A stretch of DNA of 64,000 nucleotides from Vulcanimicrobiota bacterium (GTDB lineage: Bacteria > Vulcanimicrobiota > Vulcanimicrobiia > Vulcanimicrobiales > Vulcanimicrobiaceae). Both the position numbers and the translations under genes were made by a program. This document shows, in pieces, positions 1-7,815 of the stretch (its first letter is position 1; each line of letters begins with the position of its first letter). The stretch is taken from contig PMSI01000005.1 of the NCBI GenBank assembly GCA_003168375.1, positions 1-64,000 on the forward strand, in the 5' to 3' direction. The notes beneath the pieces are model-generated. The model was not told where the DNA came from. It ran no database searches and saw only the letters and a list, made by a program, of their open reading frames with translations.

Positions 1-3
1 GGC

Positions 4-24
4 ATGATAATTCTCAGTTATCAT
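4..24. promoter_or_regulatory. Perfect inverted repeat, Fur-box-like
   Basis: ATGATAA and TTATCAT are exact reverse complements separated by seven bases (TTCTCAG). The AT-rich sequence stands out from the very GC-rich surroundings and resembles the GATAAT hexamers bound by Fur-family regulators. It lies just beyond the 3' end of the recombinase gene, so any target gene would be to the left of the window. It could also be a weak terminator stem, but no T-run is visible. Confidence 0.35.
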
Positions 25-31
25 TTCGAGG

Positions 32-985
32 TCAAGCCTTTGCGGCCGCGAAGTTGCCGAGGACATTTGCGCGGGCGATGGCGGCTTGTAAGGCACGGTC
101 GCTCACGTGGGTATAGATCTGGGTGGTCAGGATACTTCTGTGGCCAAGCAGCCGCTGAACGAATCGGATATCCGTCCCGGACTCCAATAGCATGGTGGCC
201 GCCGTATGCCGCAGCATGTGGGGCGTAATGTGCCGTGCGAGACCGGCGGCGCGCCCCAAACCCGCTATCGCCTTCCGGATGCGCGCCGATGAGAGCGCAC
301 GCCCGGTGGAATCCATCAGCAGGGGGCGGTCCTCATCCAGAAGCTCCCTTTTGTGGCGGACGCTGATGTACGATCGCAGCTCTTCGCGGATTCGAATATC
401 CGTAACGAACACAGTTCGCTCGCGGCTTCCTTTTCCGAAAATTCGCAACCGGCCGGCAAGTGTGTCTACGTCGCCAACTCGTAGCGCGGCCAACTCGCCG
501 ACACGCATTCCAGTAGCGAGCAGCAGGGCAATCGCGAGGGCCGAATCCGAGCCATGAGCTGTTCGGTGTCGCATCAGCCTTCTCAAGTCACCGGCTTCGA
601 GGCACCGCGGCAGGCGTGCCGGCAGTCGGATGCGGAGTTCGATCCGCGCGAAAGGCGACACGTCGAGCACCTCGCGCCGGACGAGCCAAGCGAACATCGC
701 ACGCAAGCACGCGAGCCGGCGCTTCACCGTGGCAGCGGCGAGGCCGCGGAGCGATGACAGCGCGTTACGGTAGCCAAGAACCTCGGCGGGAGTGATTCGC
801 GCCAGGGCCCGCGTCCGGCCGATGTGGCTTTCGAACTCGGCTAAGTCCTGACGGTAGGCGTTGATCGTGTTCGGGGATAGGTTCTTCTCCTCGGCGCAAT
901 AGCGCAGAAAAGCAGCGGCGGCGACAGAAACGCGCACGGCGGCAAACCTCCGGTTGGGTTCGGCAAGCGAGCACCGGCGTAACAC
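32..985 (-). CDS. Tyrosine recombinase, XerC/XerD family
   Basis: A site-specific DNA recombinase of 317 residues, the usual Xer length. An N-terminal SAM-like core-binding domain (about residues 22-105) is followed by the catalytic domain. The full catalytic set is visible: R161 in GMRVGEL, K185 in GKGSRER, H256 and R259 in HMLRH, H282 in LLGHRS and the nucleophile Y291 in IYTHV. Family role: resolving chromosome dimers at dif, or integrating a mobile element. No attachment site or cargo is seen next to it, so a housekeeping Xer role is more likely. The longest start is GTG at 985; an internal GTG about 17 codons later would remove a non-conserved extension. It follows the acetyl-CoA synthetase gene on the same strand after about 60 bases. 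Confidence 0.9.
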   Translation of the reverse strand: MLRRCSLAEPNRRFAAVRVSVAAAAFLRYCAEEKNLSPNTINAYRQDLAEFESHIGRTRALARITPAEVLGYRNALSSLRGLAAATVKRRLACLRAMFAWLVRREVLDVSPFARIELRIRLPARLPRCLEAGDLRRLMRHRTAHGSDSALAIALLLATGMRVGELAALRVGDVDTLAGRLRIFGKGSRERTVFVTDIRIREELRSYISVRHKRELLDEDRPLLMDSTGRALSSARIRKAIAGLGRAAGLARHITPHMLRHTAATMLLESGTDIRFVQRLLGHRSILTTQIYTHVSDRALQAAIARANVLGNFAAAKA

Positions 986-1048
986 CCAACCGGTCCGGCC
1001 TTGTCTGACTCCGCCCCCGTCTCGTCCTGCGCCGCCGTCGGCCGAAGG

Positions 1049-2929
1049 CTACTCCTCGAGCGTCGTTACGTCGCCCAGGTCCTGGCCCGTCTCCTGAGCC
1101 TTCAAGAGCCGGCGCATGATCTTCCCCGAGCGTGTCTTAGGCAGCTTGGCGGTGAAGCGGATCGCTGACGGGGTTGCGATCGGGCCCAGTTCCTTGCGGA
1201 CGTGGTCGATCAGAGATCTCGCGAGCTCGTCGGACTGGGTGTGGCCCGCGCGAAGGACGACGTAGGCGACGATCGCCTCGCCCTTGATCTCGTCCGGGAC
1301 GCCGCACACGCCGGCTTCGCCGACCGATGGGTGCGAGACGAGCGCGCTCTCCACATCGGCGGTCGCGATGCGGTGGGCGGCGACGTTGAGCACGTCGTCG
1401 GCCCGGCCGCGCACCGTGATGTATCCTTCCTCGTCGATCGTCGCGACGTCGCCGGCGACGTAGGTGCCCCATTTGAAATACTGCGCGTGGCGCTCCGGAT
1501 CGTTCCACACCGTCGCGAACATGTACGGCAGCGGCGTCTCGACGACCAGCAGCCCGCCGGCGTTCGACGGTACCGGCGCCCCGCTGCCGTCGCGGATCGA
1601 ATAGGCGATCGGTCCGAGCGACTTGCCGCTGCGGTCCGGATGGATCGGCGAGGTCGGGAAGAAGCCGAGACAGGGCGCGGCGAGCTCCGTTTGCCACCAC
1701 TGGTTGCACACCGCGACCTTGCCGCCGCCGACGATCTCGTAGAGGAAGCGCCACGCCTCCGGGTTCAGCGGCTCGCCCGCGCAGAACATCGCTTTCAGCG
1801 AGCTGAGATCGTGCGTCGCGGCGAGTTCGGGGCCGAGGCGCAGCAGCATGCGCGCGAGCGTCGGCGCGGTATAGAACTGCGTCACCTTGAGACGCGCGAG
1901 CTCGGCGTACACCACGTCCGGTCCCGGGTAGTCGGCCGAGCCTTCACGTAGCACGCAGTGATAGCGGTTGGCCAGCGCGCCGTAGACCATGATGCTGTGG
2001 CCGACGATCCAGCCGATGTCGCTGGTGCACCAGTAGACATCGTCGGGCGTGATCCCGGTCGTGAGCGCGAGCATCGACGAGGCACCCACCATATAGCCAC
2101 CGTGCGTCATCACGACACCCTTCGGCTTGCCGGTCGTGCCGCTGGTGTAGAGGATGAACAGCGGATGTTCCGAGTTGACGATCTCCGGTTCGCACGCCGT
2201 GCCCTGCTGGTCGCAGTACGCCTCGAAGTTGACCTCGCGCGGGTCGGCGGGCTCGGCGCTCGCCTCGCGGCGGTGGACGATGATCCGGCGCACCAGCTCG
2301 ACGCCGCGGACCGCGTCGTCGACGATCGGCTTCAGCGCGACCGCCTTGCCCCGGCGGTACGTCACGTCGCCGACGATCACGACCGTCGCGCCGGCATCGA
2401 CGATGCGATCGCGCAGTGAGGTCGCGCCGAGGCCGGCGTAGACCACCGAGTGGATCGCACCGATCCGGGCACAGGCCAGCATCGCGACGATCCCCTCGAT
2501 CGTCAGCGGCATGTAGATGATCACCCGGTCGCCGACGGCGACCCCGTCGAACCGCAGCGCGTTGGCGAGCTGGTTCACGCGCGCCAGCAGCTGCGCGTAG
2601 GTGAACGTGCGGTCGTCGCCGTTCTCGCAGACGTAGCGGTACGCGACCGCGTCCGGATGGTGCGCCGCGTGACGGTCGAGGCACGAGACGGTCGCGTTGA
2701 GCTGGCCGTCGGGGAACCAGTGCTGATCGTCGATCGTGCCGGTGAAGACGGTCTGCGGCTCGGTCTCCCACACGATGTTCCGGGCGTGGTCGCGCCAAAA
2801 CGCGATCGGGTCGCGTAGCGCGCCGGCGACGAACGCGTCCTGATCGGCGATCGGGAACCACGACGCCACGCCGGCCGGCGGCACGATCACCTCGCCCGTA
2901 GAGAGCAGTCCTTCGATGTGCGGCGTCAT
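1049..2929 (-). CDS. acs: Acetyl-CoA synthetase (AMP-forming)
   Basis: Activates acetate (or propionate) to acyl-CoA through an acyl-adenylate, in the cytoplasm. At 626 residues it is close to the 650 typical of Acs. Seen: an N-terminal Acs-type segment with FWRDHARNIVW, the adenylation P-loop YTSGTTGKPKG, the W-W-Q-T-E aromatic/acidic motif, and the C-terminal KTRSGKIMRR segment whose lysine is the reversible acetylation site in the family. The ATG at 2929 overlaps the TGA of the upstream Thr/Pro-rich membrane protein (ATGA), so the two are likely translated together. A long in-frame extension upstream is only the antisense or other-frame reading of that neighbour and is not coding. Propionyl-CoA synthetase cannot be excluded. 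Confidence 0.93.
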   Translation of the reverse strand: MTPHIEGLLSTGEVIVPPAGVASWFPIADQDAFVAGALRDPIAFWRDHARNIVWETEPQTVFTGTIDDQHWFPDGQLNATVSCLDRHAAHHPDAVAYRYVCENGDDRTFTYAQLLARVNQLANALRFDGVAVGDRVIIYMPLTIEGIVAMLACARIGAIHSVVYAGLGATSLRDRIVDAGATVVIVGDVTYRRGKAVALKPIVDDAVRGVELVRRIIVHRREASAEPADPREVNFEAYCDQQGTACEPEIVNSEHPLFILYTSGTTGKPKGVVMTHGGYMVGASSMLALTTGITPDDVYWCTSDIGWIVGHSIMVYGALANRYHCVLREGSADYPGPDVVYAELARLKVTQFYTAPTLARMLLRLGPELAATHDLSSLKAMFCAGEPLNPEAWRFLYEIVGGGKVAVCNQWWQTELAAPCLGFFPTSPIHPDRSGKSLGPIAYSIRDGSGAPVPSNAGGLLVVETPLPYMFATVWNDPERHAQYFKWGTYVAGDVATIDEEGYITVRGRADDVLNVAAHRIATADVESALVSHPSVGEAGVCGVPDEIKGEAIVAYVVLRAGHTQSDELARSLIDHVRKELGPIATPSAIRFTAKLPKTRSGKIMRRLLKAQETGQDLGDVTTLEE

Positions 2930-3783
2930 ACCTTGATGTAGTCGTGCTGGTCGATCACCGGCCCGTTGGGACCGTTCGTCACGTGATAGGTCGCGAAGTA
3001 CGAGCCGCGTCCGGACATGAGCTCGACCTCGACGACGGCACTGTTGGCATCGCCGGAGGTCGTGCGGATCGACGTGATGCGCGTGCCGCGGTCGATGAAC
3101 GCTTCCTCCGTGAGCCCGCCTTCGCCCGGGGTCTTGCCGAGATCCGCAAGCGCGGCGTTCTCGTTGCCGGCGATCAAGTTGGCGAGATACCGGCGTACCG
3201 TGTTCTGCGCGATCGACCCGAACGAGCTCGCGGGCGTCAGCGGCGTCGCGCGCGCAACCGCCGTCGCCGCGGGTGAAACGGTCGGACGCGGCGTGGCGGG
3301 ACGCGGCGTTGCGGGACGTGGCGACGCGGCGCGCGGCGCGGCCGTGCGAGGCGTCCCGCTCGGCTCCGCCGTCGCGCGCGGCGTCTCGGACGGACGCGGG
3401 GTCGCCGCGGGCGTCGCGCTTGCGTGCGGCGTCGCGGTCGCATGCGGCGTCGCGGTCGCGTGCGGCGTCGCGGTCGCCGCGGGCGTTGCGGTCCGCCGCG
3501 GCGTGGGCGACGCTGTCGGGTGCGCGACCAGCGTCGCGACGGCCACCGGACCGCGCGTCGGCTGCGCGACCGGCGTCACGACCGGAACCCCGTGCGGCGC
3601 GACCGTCGTCGACGTCTTGCTCGCGTTGTCCTTGTGCTGCACCGCCGAAAGAAACGCGCCGATCCCGAGCCCCGCGACGACGACGCCGATGCCGAGCGCG
3701 ATCGTCGGAAGCACGCTCGAGGACGGCGGCGGGCGCCGCGACGGCGGCTGCGTCGAACGGCGACGGCGGGGCGGTTCGGACAT
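2926..3783 (-). CDS. Single-pass membrane protein with Thr/Pro-rich linker
   Basis: Function not recognised. Of 285 residues, the first 25 are basic and proline-rich. One hydrophobic segment follows (about residues 26-48), then roughly 130 residues rich in Ala, Thr and Pro with repeats such as ATPHAT and ATPRP. A compact C-terminal domain (about residues 185-285) begins SSFGSIAQNTVRRYLANLIAG and ends at DYIKV. The layout suggests a cytoplasmic anchor, a stiff extracytoplasmic stalk and a small external domain that could resemble NTF2-like or DUF4878-type folds. Its stop codon overlaps the acs start, an odd partner for a stalked surface protein. Start ATG at 3783. Confidence 0.75.
   Translation of the reverse strand: MSEPPRRRRSTQPPSRRPPPSSSVLPTIALGIGVVVAGLGIGAFLSAVQHKDNASKTSTTVAPHGVPVVTPVAQPTRGPVAVATLVAHPTASPTPRRTATPAATATPHATATPHATATPHASATPAATPRPSETPRATAEPSGTPRTAAPRAASPRPATPRPATPRPTVSPAATAVARATPLTPASSFGSIAQNTVRRYLANLIAGNENAALADLGKTPGEGGLTEEAFIDRGTRITSIRTTSGDANSAVVEVELMSGRGSYFATYHVTNGPNGPVIDQHDYIKV
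3415..3480. repeat. Tandem 18-bp repeat in linker coding sequence
   Basis: The unit GCGTGCGGCGTCGCGGTC and close variants occur about three times in a row, encoding ATPHAT on the minus strand within the membrane protein linker. It is likely a slippage-prone coding repeat rather than a regulatory element. Confidence 0.7.
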
Positions 3784-3845
3784 TACGGCGTTGTTCAGTA
3801 GTCAGTGGGAGGCTCCCCGCCGGTCGGGGAAAGAGCCTCGTCGGT

Positions 3846-4151
3846 ATGCTCCGGGTCGCCGTCCCGATCGACGTCTCCGCGGTCGCTCGCACCGCATCCA
3901 CCGCGTTCGCGCTGGCTACGCCATTGCGCGTCGGTGACCTCGTGACTGCCGCGGTGATCGAAGCGCTCGGTCCGCGCGCGCCACAGGACAAGCGCGAGCG
4001 CGTCGTGCGCTCGACGCTCTCCGGACTGCGCTCCGGCACCTACGTCGTCGAGGTCGACGGCCGAGCCTACACCGATCCTGACGATGTCGCCGTGTGCTCG
4101 GGCACCGCGACGCTGCGCTTCTTCCTCCGCCGCGCACTGCGCGTGGCGTGA
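3846..4151 (+). CDS. Small hypothetical protein
   Basis: A 101-residue protein beginning MLRVAVPIDVSAVARTAS. It has no membrane segment or signal peptide and no motif I recognise. The middle reads like a short alpha/beta unit (TLSGLRSGTYVVEVDGRAY), followed by a hydrophobic/basic end. The ATG at 3846 lies 62 bases from the divergent membrane-protein gene. The TGA overlaps the GTG of the next gene (GTGA), the coupling pattern used throughout this window, which is the main reason to accept it as real. Confidence 0.6.
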   Translation: MLRVAVPIDVSAVARTASTAFALATPLRVGDLVTAAVIEALGPRAPQDKRERVVRSTLSGLRSGTYVVEVDGRAYTDPDDVAVCSGTATLRFFLRRALRVA

Positions 4152-4927
4152 ACGAGGAACCCGAGGGCGAGCGCCTGCCGCCGTCGATCGGCGGCTTGGT
4201 GGATTTCGCGTTCACGTCGTACGCCGGACGCGCGCCGCTCTATCTCGGCCTGGTGCTCTTCGTCTTTCTGGTCGAAAGTGCGGTCGAGTTCGCGCTGCCG
4301 GCCGCGCAGGTCGGCACGCCGCGCGGCGACGTGAAGGCGGCCGTGCTCGAGTACGCAGCGCTGTTCGCCGACTCGTACGTCATCGCGGCCGTCGCGCTCG
4401 GCGTCGGAGCGCGCCTCGCCGGCGAGCAGCGTTCGTCCCGCCACATTGCGGCCGCCGCACTCGGGCGCTGGCTGCCGGTCCTCGCGACCGCCGTGATCGT
4501 GCAAACCATCATCGATCTCACCGTGCCGCTGAGCGGGCTCGGGCCGGTGCCGGACCCGCCCGCGCTGCTGATCCTCACCGCCCCGGTCCTGTGGCTGCTC
4601 TGGGGGATGCTCTCGCTCGCGCTGCCGATCACGGCGCTGGCCGACGAACGCCCTGTGTTCGCCGTGTTCGCCGGCTTAACGCGCGCGATCTCGTTCTCGC
4701 TGCGCCCGGCCAACCTCCCGCGGCTCGTCGTCGTCGCGTTCATCTCGATCATCCCGAACCTGCTGCTGGTGATCGTTCGCGACGCGATGCTGCAGCATCA
4801 TCTCGACCGTCCGATCTACTTGTCGATCGCCGTGATCGACGCGTTGACGGTAGGCCTCATCGCCGCGCTGCAGACCGTCTTCGCGATCGACTTCGCGCGC
4901 CGCGCCGCCGATCAGCGTTCGGCGTAA
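4148..4927 (+). CDS. Polytopic membrane protein
   Basis: A 259-residue integral membrane protein of unknown function. Hydrophobic segments lie at about residues 30-50, 75-100, 118-135, 145-170, 198-215 and 225-245, giving roughly six spans. Its general character is like the glycerophosphoryl-diester or DUF-type membrane proteins that sit beside cell-envelope genes, but no specific motif supports a name. I chose the GTG at 4148 because it overlaps the stop of the small upstream gene. A longer reading from 4094 would overlap that gene by 58 bases. The 3' end runs 16 bases into the convergent GH125 gene. Confidence 0.75.
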   Translation: MNEEPEGERLPPSIGGLVDFAFTSYAGRAPLYLGLVLFVFLVESAVEFALPAAQVGTPRGDVKAAVLEYAALFADSYVIAAVALGVGARLAGEQRSSRHIAAAALGRWLPVLATAVIVQTIIDLTVPLSGLGPVPDPPALLILTAPVLWLLWGMLSLALPITALADERPVFAVFAGLTRAISFSLRPANLPRLVVVAFISIIPNLLLVIVRDAMLQHHLDRPIYLSIAVIDALTVGLIAALQTVFAIDFARRAADQRSA

Positions 4928-6216
4928 GTCTGGCCGCGCCGGGTCAGAACGAGCTCTGCGTAGAGCGCGTTCGGCCAGGCGAAGTCGTCGCGCGTGAACG
5001 ACTCGGGCCACTCGGAGTTGAACGACTCGTGCAAGCGGTGGTCGCCGACGTCGGAAACGGCGATCCAGCCGAAGACCTGGTCGACCTCGCTCTCATCGGT
5101 CGCCGTCAACGCTTGCACGCAGAGCGCGAGCGGCCAGACGTATCCGTGCGGCGTGTGCGGGCTGCCGATCCCCTGCGCGTACTTCCCCTTGAAGAAGTAC
5201 GGGTTCCGCTCGGAGAGCGAGAAGCGCCGCGTCGCGAGGTAGAGCGAGTTCGTCTTCGGGAGATAGCCGAAGTACGGGATCGAGAGCAGCGAGGGGATGT
5301 TGGCGTCGTCCATGACGTTCGCGTGCCCGCGGCCGTCGACTTCGTACGCGTAGATCCGGCCGAACGGCTGCAGCGTCAGGGTCCCGTACTGCTCGATACC
5401 TCGCTGGATCTCGACCGAGAGCCCCCACGCGTTGCGCGCCATCGCCCGGTCGTGCCACACGTCGCGGGCGAGCGAGGTCAGGTCCTTCATCACGACCGAG
5501 GCGAACATGTTGACCGGGATGTTGTAGTGGTAGCGCGCCGGGTCGTCCGAGGGCCGGAAACCGGTCCAGACCATCCCTGTGTACTTCACCGCACTGCCGC
5601 GACCGTTGTTGGCGAGCTGCGGGTGCGTGTAGTGCGAGCGCTGGTTGTGGTGCTGCTCGTTGCGCATCGTCGCCAGCACCTTGCGGAACGCCCGCCGGAC
5701 CTCGGGCGTGAGGATGCTGCGGTCGCCGGTCTGCTTGTAGTAGTCGTAGGCGAACCAGACCGGGTAGAGCAGCGAGTCGACCTCGAACTTCCGCTCGACG
5801 ACGCGGTAGTGCGAGGAGAACGCATTCGCGTAGGGGTCGAGCAGGATGTACTTCGCCTGGCGCGCCACCACGCCGCGCAGGGTCCGCCGGACGTCGTGGT
5901 CGACCCGCGAGAGCCCGATGTAGGGACGCACGGTCGCGCTTGCATCGCGTAGCCACTCGGCCTCGATGTCGCCGGTCGAGACGTAGGTCGTTCCGTCACG
6001 CTGGGCGAGCGCGTGCCGCTGAATGGTCTTGTCGTACGCGCTCCGATAGAGCACGTCGAGCTTCGCGTTCAGCGTCGGACTGAGCGTGAGGCCGTCTCCG
6101 GCGCGCACGGGAACGCCGGTACCGATGACGGACAATGCGACGACCACGGCGAGAAAACGGCCGAGGATGCGATTCAGCAACTCATCATCGGTATCGGCAC
6201 GTTTCCGTAGTACCAT
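4912..6216 (-). CDS. GH125 family glycosidase (exo-alpha-1,6-mannosidase-like)
   Basis: A 434-residue secreted protein matching glycoside hydrolase family 125 (formerly DUF1237), metal-independent inverting exo-alpha-1,6-mannosidases. Diagnostic stretches are GDIEAEWLRDASATVRPYI, YHYNIPVNMFASVVM, GRGHANVMDDANIPSLLSIP and HESFNSEWPESFTRDDFAWP. These carry the conserved acidic residues of the (alpha/alpha)6 barrel, though I did not map the catalytic pair. An N-terminal hydrophobic segment (about residues 17-38, ending at PVRAGDG) looks like a signal peptide or anchor. ATG 6216 is chosen over the longer ORF because the extra residues precede a normal signal sequence. It is a lone gene, convergent with the membrane protein on its left, and probably degrades exogenous or envelope alpha-mannosides. 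Confidence 0.85.
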   Translation of the reverse strand: MVLRKRADTDDELLNRILGRFLAVVVALSVIGTGVPVRAGDGLTLSPTLNAKLDVLYRSAYDKTIQRHALAQRDGTTYVSTGDIEAEWLRDASATVRPYIGLSRVDHDVRRTLRGVVARQAKYILLDPYANAFSSHYRVVERKFEVDSLLYPVWFAYDYYKQTGDRSILTPEVRRAFRKVLATMRNEQHHNQRSHYTHPQLANNGRGSAVKYTGMVWTGFRPSDDPARYHYNIPVNMFASVVMKDLTSLARDVWHDRAMARNAWGLSVEIQRGIEQYGTLTLQPFGRIYAYEVDGRGHANVMDDANIPSLLSIPYFGYLPKTNSLYLATRRFSLSERNPYFFKGKYAQGIGSPHTPHGYVWPLALCVQALTATDESEVDQVFGWIAVSDVGDHRLHESFNSEWPESFTRDDFAWPNALYAELVLTRRGQTYAER

Positions 6217-6265
6217 AATCCGGGAACGAAAAACAAACCCAATCGTCCGCCCCTCGAGGCCCCTG

Positions 6266-7036
6266 ATGACCTTCCGCCGCGCCGTCGTCGCCGGCATGTT
6301 CGCGCTCCTGGCCGCCGTCGCGTCCGCCGCGGCCGCCCGCGCGGACCAGGCCTACGCGGTGGAAGGGCACGACGTCTTCCTCGACGGGAACCGCGACGTT
6401 CGCAGCGAGACCGTCTATCGCGGAATGCAGCGGCTGACGATCACCCGCAGCGGACGCGCGACGATCTATAGCGCGCTCGTCGAGTACGACCGGGCGGGTG
6501 AGGGCGGGAGGCAACATCAGCGCGCTTCGTTCAGCTCGACGCTGCTCCCCTCGGGCGAGCAACGGGACGGTCCGGGAAACGATCCCGACTATCTGACCGT
6601 GCTGAACCAGCCGTTCGCGGTGCAGCTCGACGCGCCGACCATGCGTGACCTCGCGCACGTTCGCAGGGCCGTTCCGTTCGACTTTCCCTCGCCGATGACC
6701 GGCGCCACGCTGCACGGCACCCTGCGTCGCCTCCCCGACGCGATGGTCGGCGCCACGCGCTCGATGGGGATCGCGTTCGAAGCGAAAGGGCCGCTGCACG
6801 GAGCGCTCCCCGACCGACCGGCTATGCAGCTCGCCGGAACGATCACGATGACGGGGACCGCGTATTACGCCTACGGGAGCGCGCTGCTGCTCGCGCTCGA
6901 CGCGACGCTCGCGATCGAAGGCGCCCTGGACGACACCGAGCACCGCTCGCCGGTCTCGATCGTCTATACGCGCTCGATCCATTCGGCCGAGGGCAGGGAG
7001 GCAGCCCGGATCGTCCCGGTACCTCGCCGGACATAA
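6266..7036 (+). CDS. Secreted hypothetical protein
   Basis: 256 residues with a clear Sec signal peptide: MTFRRAVVAG, a hydrophobic Ala-rich core, and a probable cleavage after AAARA near residue 25. The mature part is predicted mostly beta and has no motif I recognise. It repeatedly mentions dibasic and Gly/Asp turns, as in periplasmic lipid- or polysaccharide-binding proteins. It starts 49 bases from the divergent GH125 gene, so the two secreted proteins could share a control region. Confidence 0.75.
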   Translation: MTFRRAVVAGMFALLAAVASAAAARADQAYAVEGHDVFLDGNRDVRSETVYRGMQRLTITRSGRATIYSALVEYDRAGEGGRQHQRASFSSTLLPSGEQRDGPGNDPDYLTVLNQPFAVQLDAPTMRDLAHVRRAVPFDFPSPMTGATLHGTLRRLPDAMVGATRSMGIAFEAKGPLHGALPDRPAMQLAGTITMTGTAYYAYGSALLLALDATLAIEGALDDTEHRSPVSIVYTRSIHSAEGREAARIVPVPRRT

Positions 7037-7070
7037 CCGGCGGTCGCCCGCGTCGCTGAGCTCCGCCTGT

Positions 7071-7088
7071 CCTGAGCTCGTCGAGGGG
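7071..7088 (-). repeat. Dispersed repeat copy (CTTCGACAAGCTCAGG family)
   Basis: Reads CCTCGACGAGCTCAGG on the minus strand. At least five other copies or degenerate copies are in this window. This copy is non-coding, between the secreted protein and the sigma factor. Confidence 0.6.
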
Positions 7089-7158
7089 TGCGAGGGAACA
7101 CCCAAGCTATACGGAAACCGCGCAACCGGCGCTCGGATAGGTCCGGTTGAGGACCCTG

Positions 7159-7815
7159 ATGAGTGCGCTCGCAGCACCGTTCATCGGAGACCACTACCGC
7201 GTGACCGCACCGGCGACGGTGTCGCACCCTGTTCCGGGGCCCGAGACCTTCGAATCGATCGTCGACGACTACCAGCGCCGGCTCTACGGCTTCGCGCTCC
7301 GCATGACGGGCAACCGGGAAGATGCCGAAGAGATCGTCCAAGACGCCTTCGTTCGGGCCTATCGGGCGCTGGCGAAGATGGACCCGCAGCAGCGGGCCGA
7401 GCTGCGGCTCCAGCCGTGGCTTTACACGATCACCCTGAACGTCACGCGCAACCGCCTGCGCTCGAAGCGGCCGACCAACGTCGCGCTCGATGCGCTCGCC
7501 GATCCCGACGCACTCCTCAACGAGACCCAAGAGGGTCCCGACCAGCCGCAGCACATCGTCGATCGGGCCGCCGACATGGTCCTAGTCGAGCAAGCGCTGC
7601 TCCAGCTGCCGATGCACCTGCGCGCCGCCGCGACGCTACGGTTCATCGAGGGCCGCAGCCACCCTGAGATTGCCGAGATCCTGAACCAGCCGATCGGCAC
7701 GGTGAAATCGCACGTCCACCGAGCGGTGCGCATCCTTCGCCGTATCCTCGGGCCCCAAGTCGGACGGATCGTCCCGAGCGATCGCCCGTCCGCCGCCACC
7801 GAGGAAGAGGAGTGA
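7159..7815 (+). CDS. RNA polymerase sigma factor, ECF type
   Basis: A 218-residue group IV sigma factor. Region 2 spans about residues 31-102: FESIVDDYQRRLYGFALRMT, then the DAEEIVQDAFVRAYRAL core-binding helix and WLYTITLNVTRNRLR for -10 recognition. Region 4 spans about 143-195: LPMHLRAAATLRFIEGRSHPEIAEIL, then the helix-turn-helix QPIGTVKSHVHRAVRILRR for the -35 box. An acidic tail (EEEE) ends the protein. ATG 7159 has GAGG seven bases upstream; a TTG at 7147 is possible. The TGA overlaps the GTG of the next gene, a zinc-finger/methyltransferase fusion that is the likely cognate anti-sigma factor. A GGAAC box at 7095-7099 might be an autoregulatory ECF -35 element, but I cannot show a matching -10. 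Confidence 0.95.
   Translation: MSALAAPFIGDHYRVTAPATVSHPVPGPETFESIVDDYQRRLYGFALRMTGNREDAEEIVQDAFVRAYRALAKMDPQQRAELRLQPWLYTITLNVTRNRLRSKRPTNVALDALADPDALLNETQEGPDQPQHIVDRAADMVLVEQALLQLPMHLRAAATLRFIEGRSHPEIAEILNQPIGTVKSHVHRAVRILRRILGPQVGRIVPSDRPSAATEEEE

Noticed and set aside
32-985. Integrase of a genomic island
   Set aside because: No attachment-site repeats, tRNA or mobile cargo in the window; the protein looks like a housekeeping Xer recombinase.
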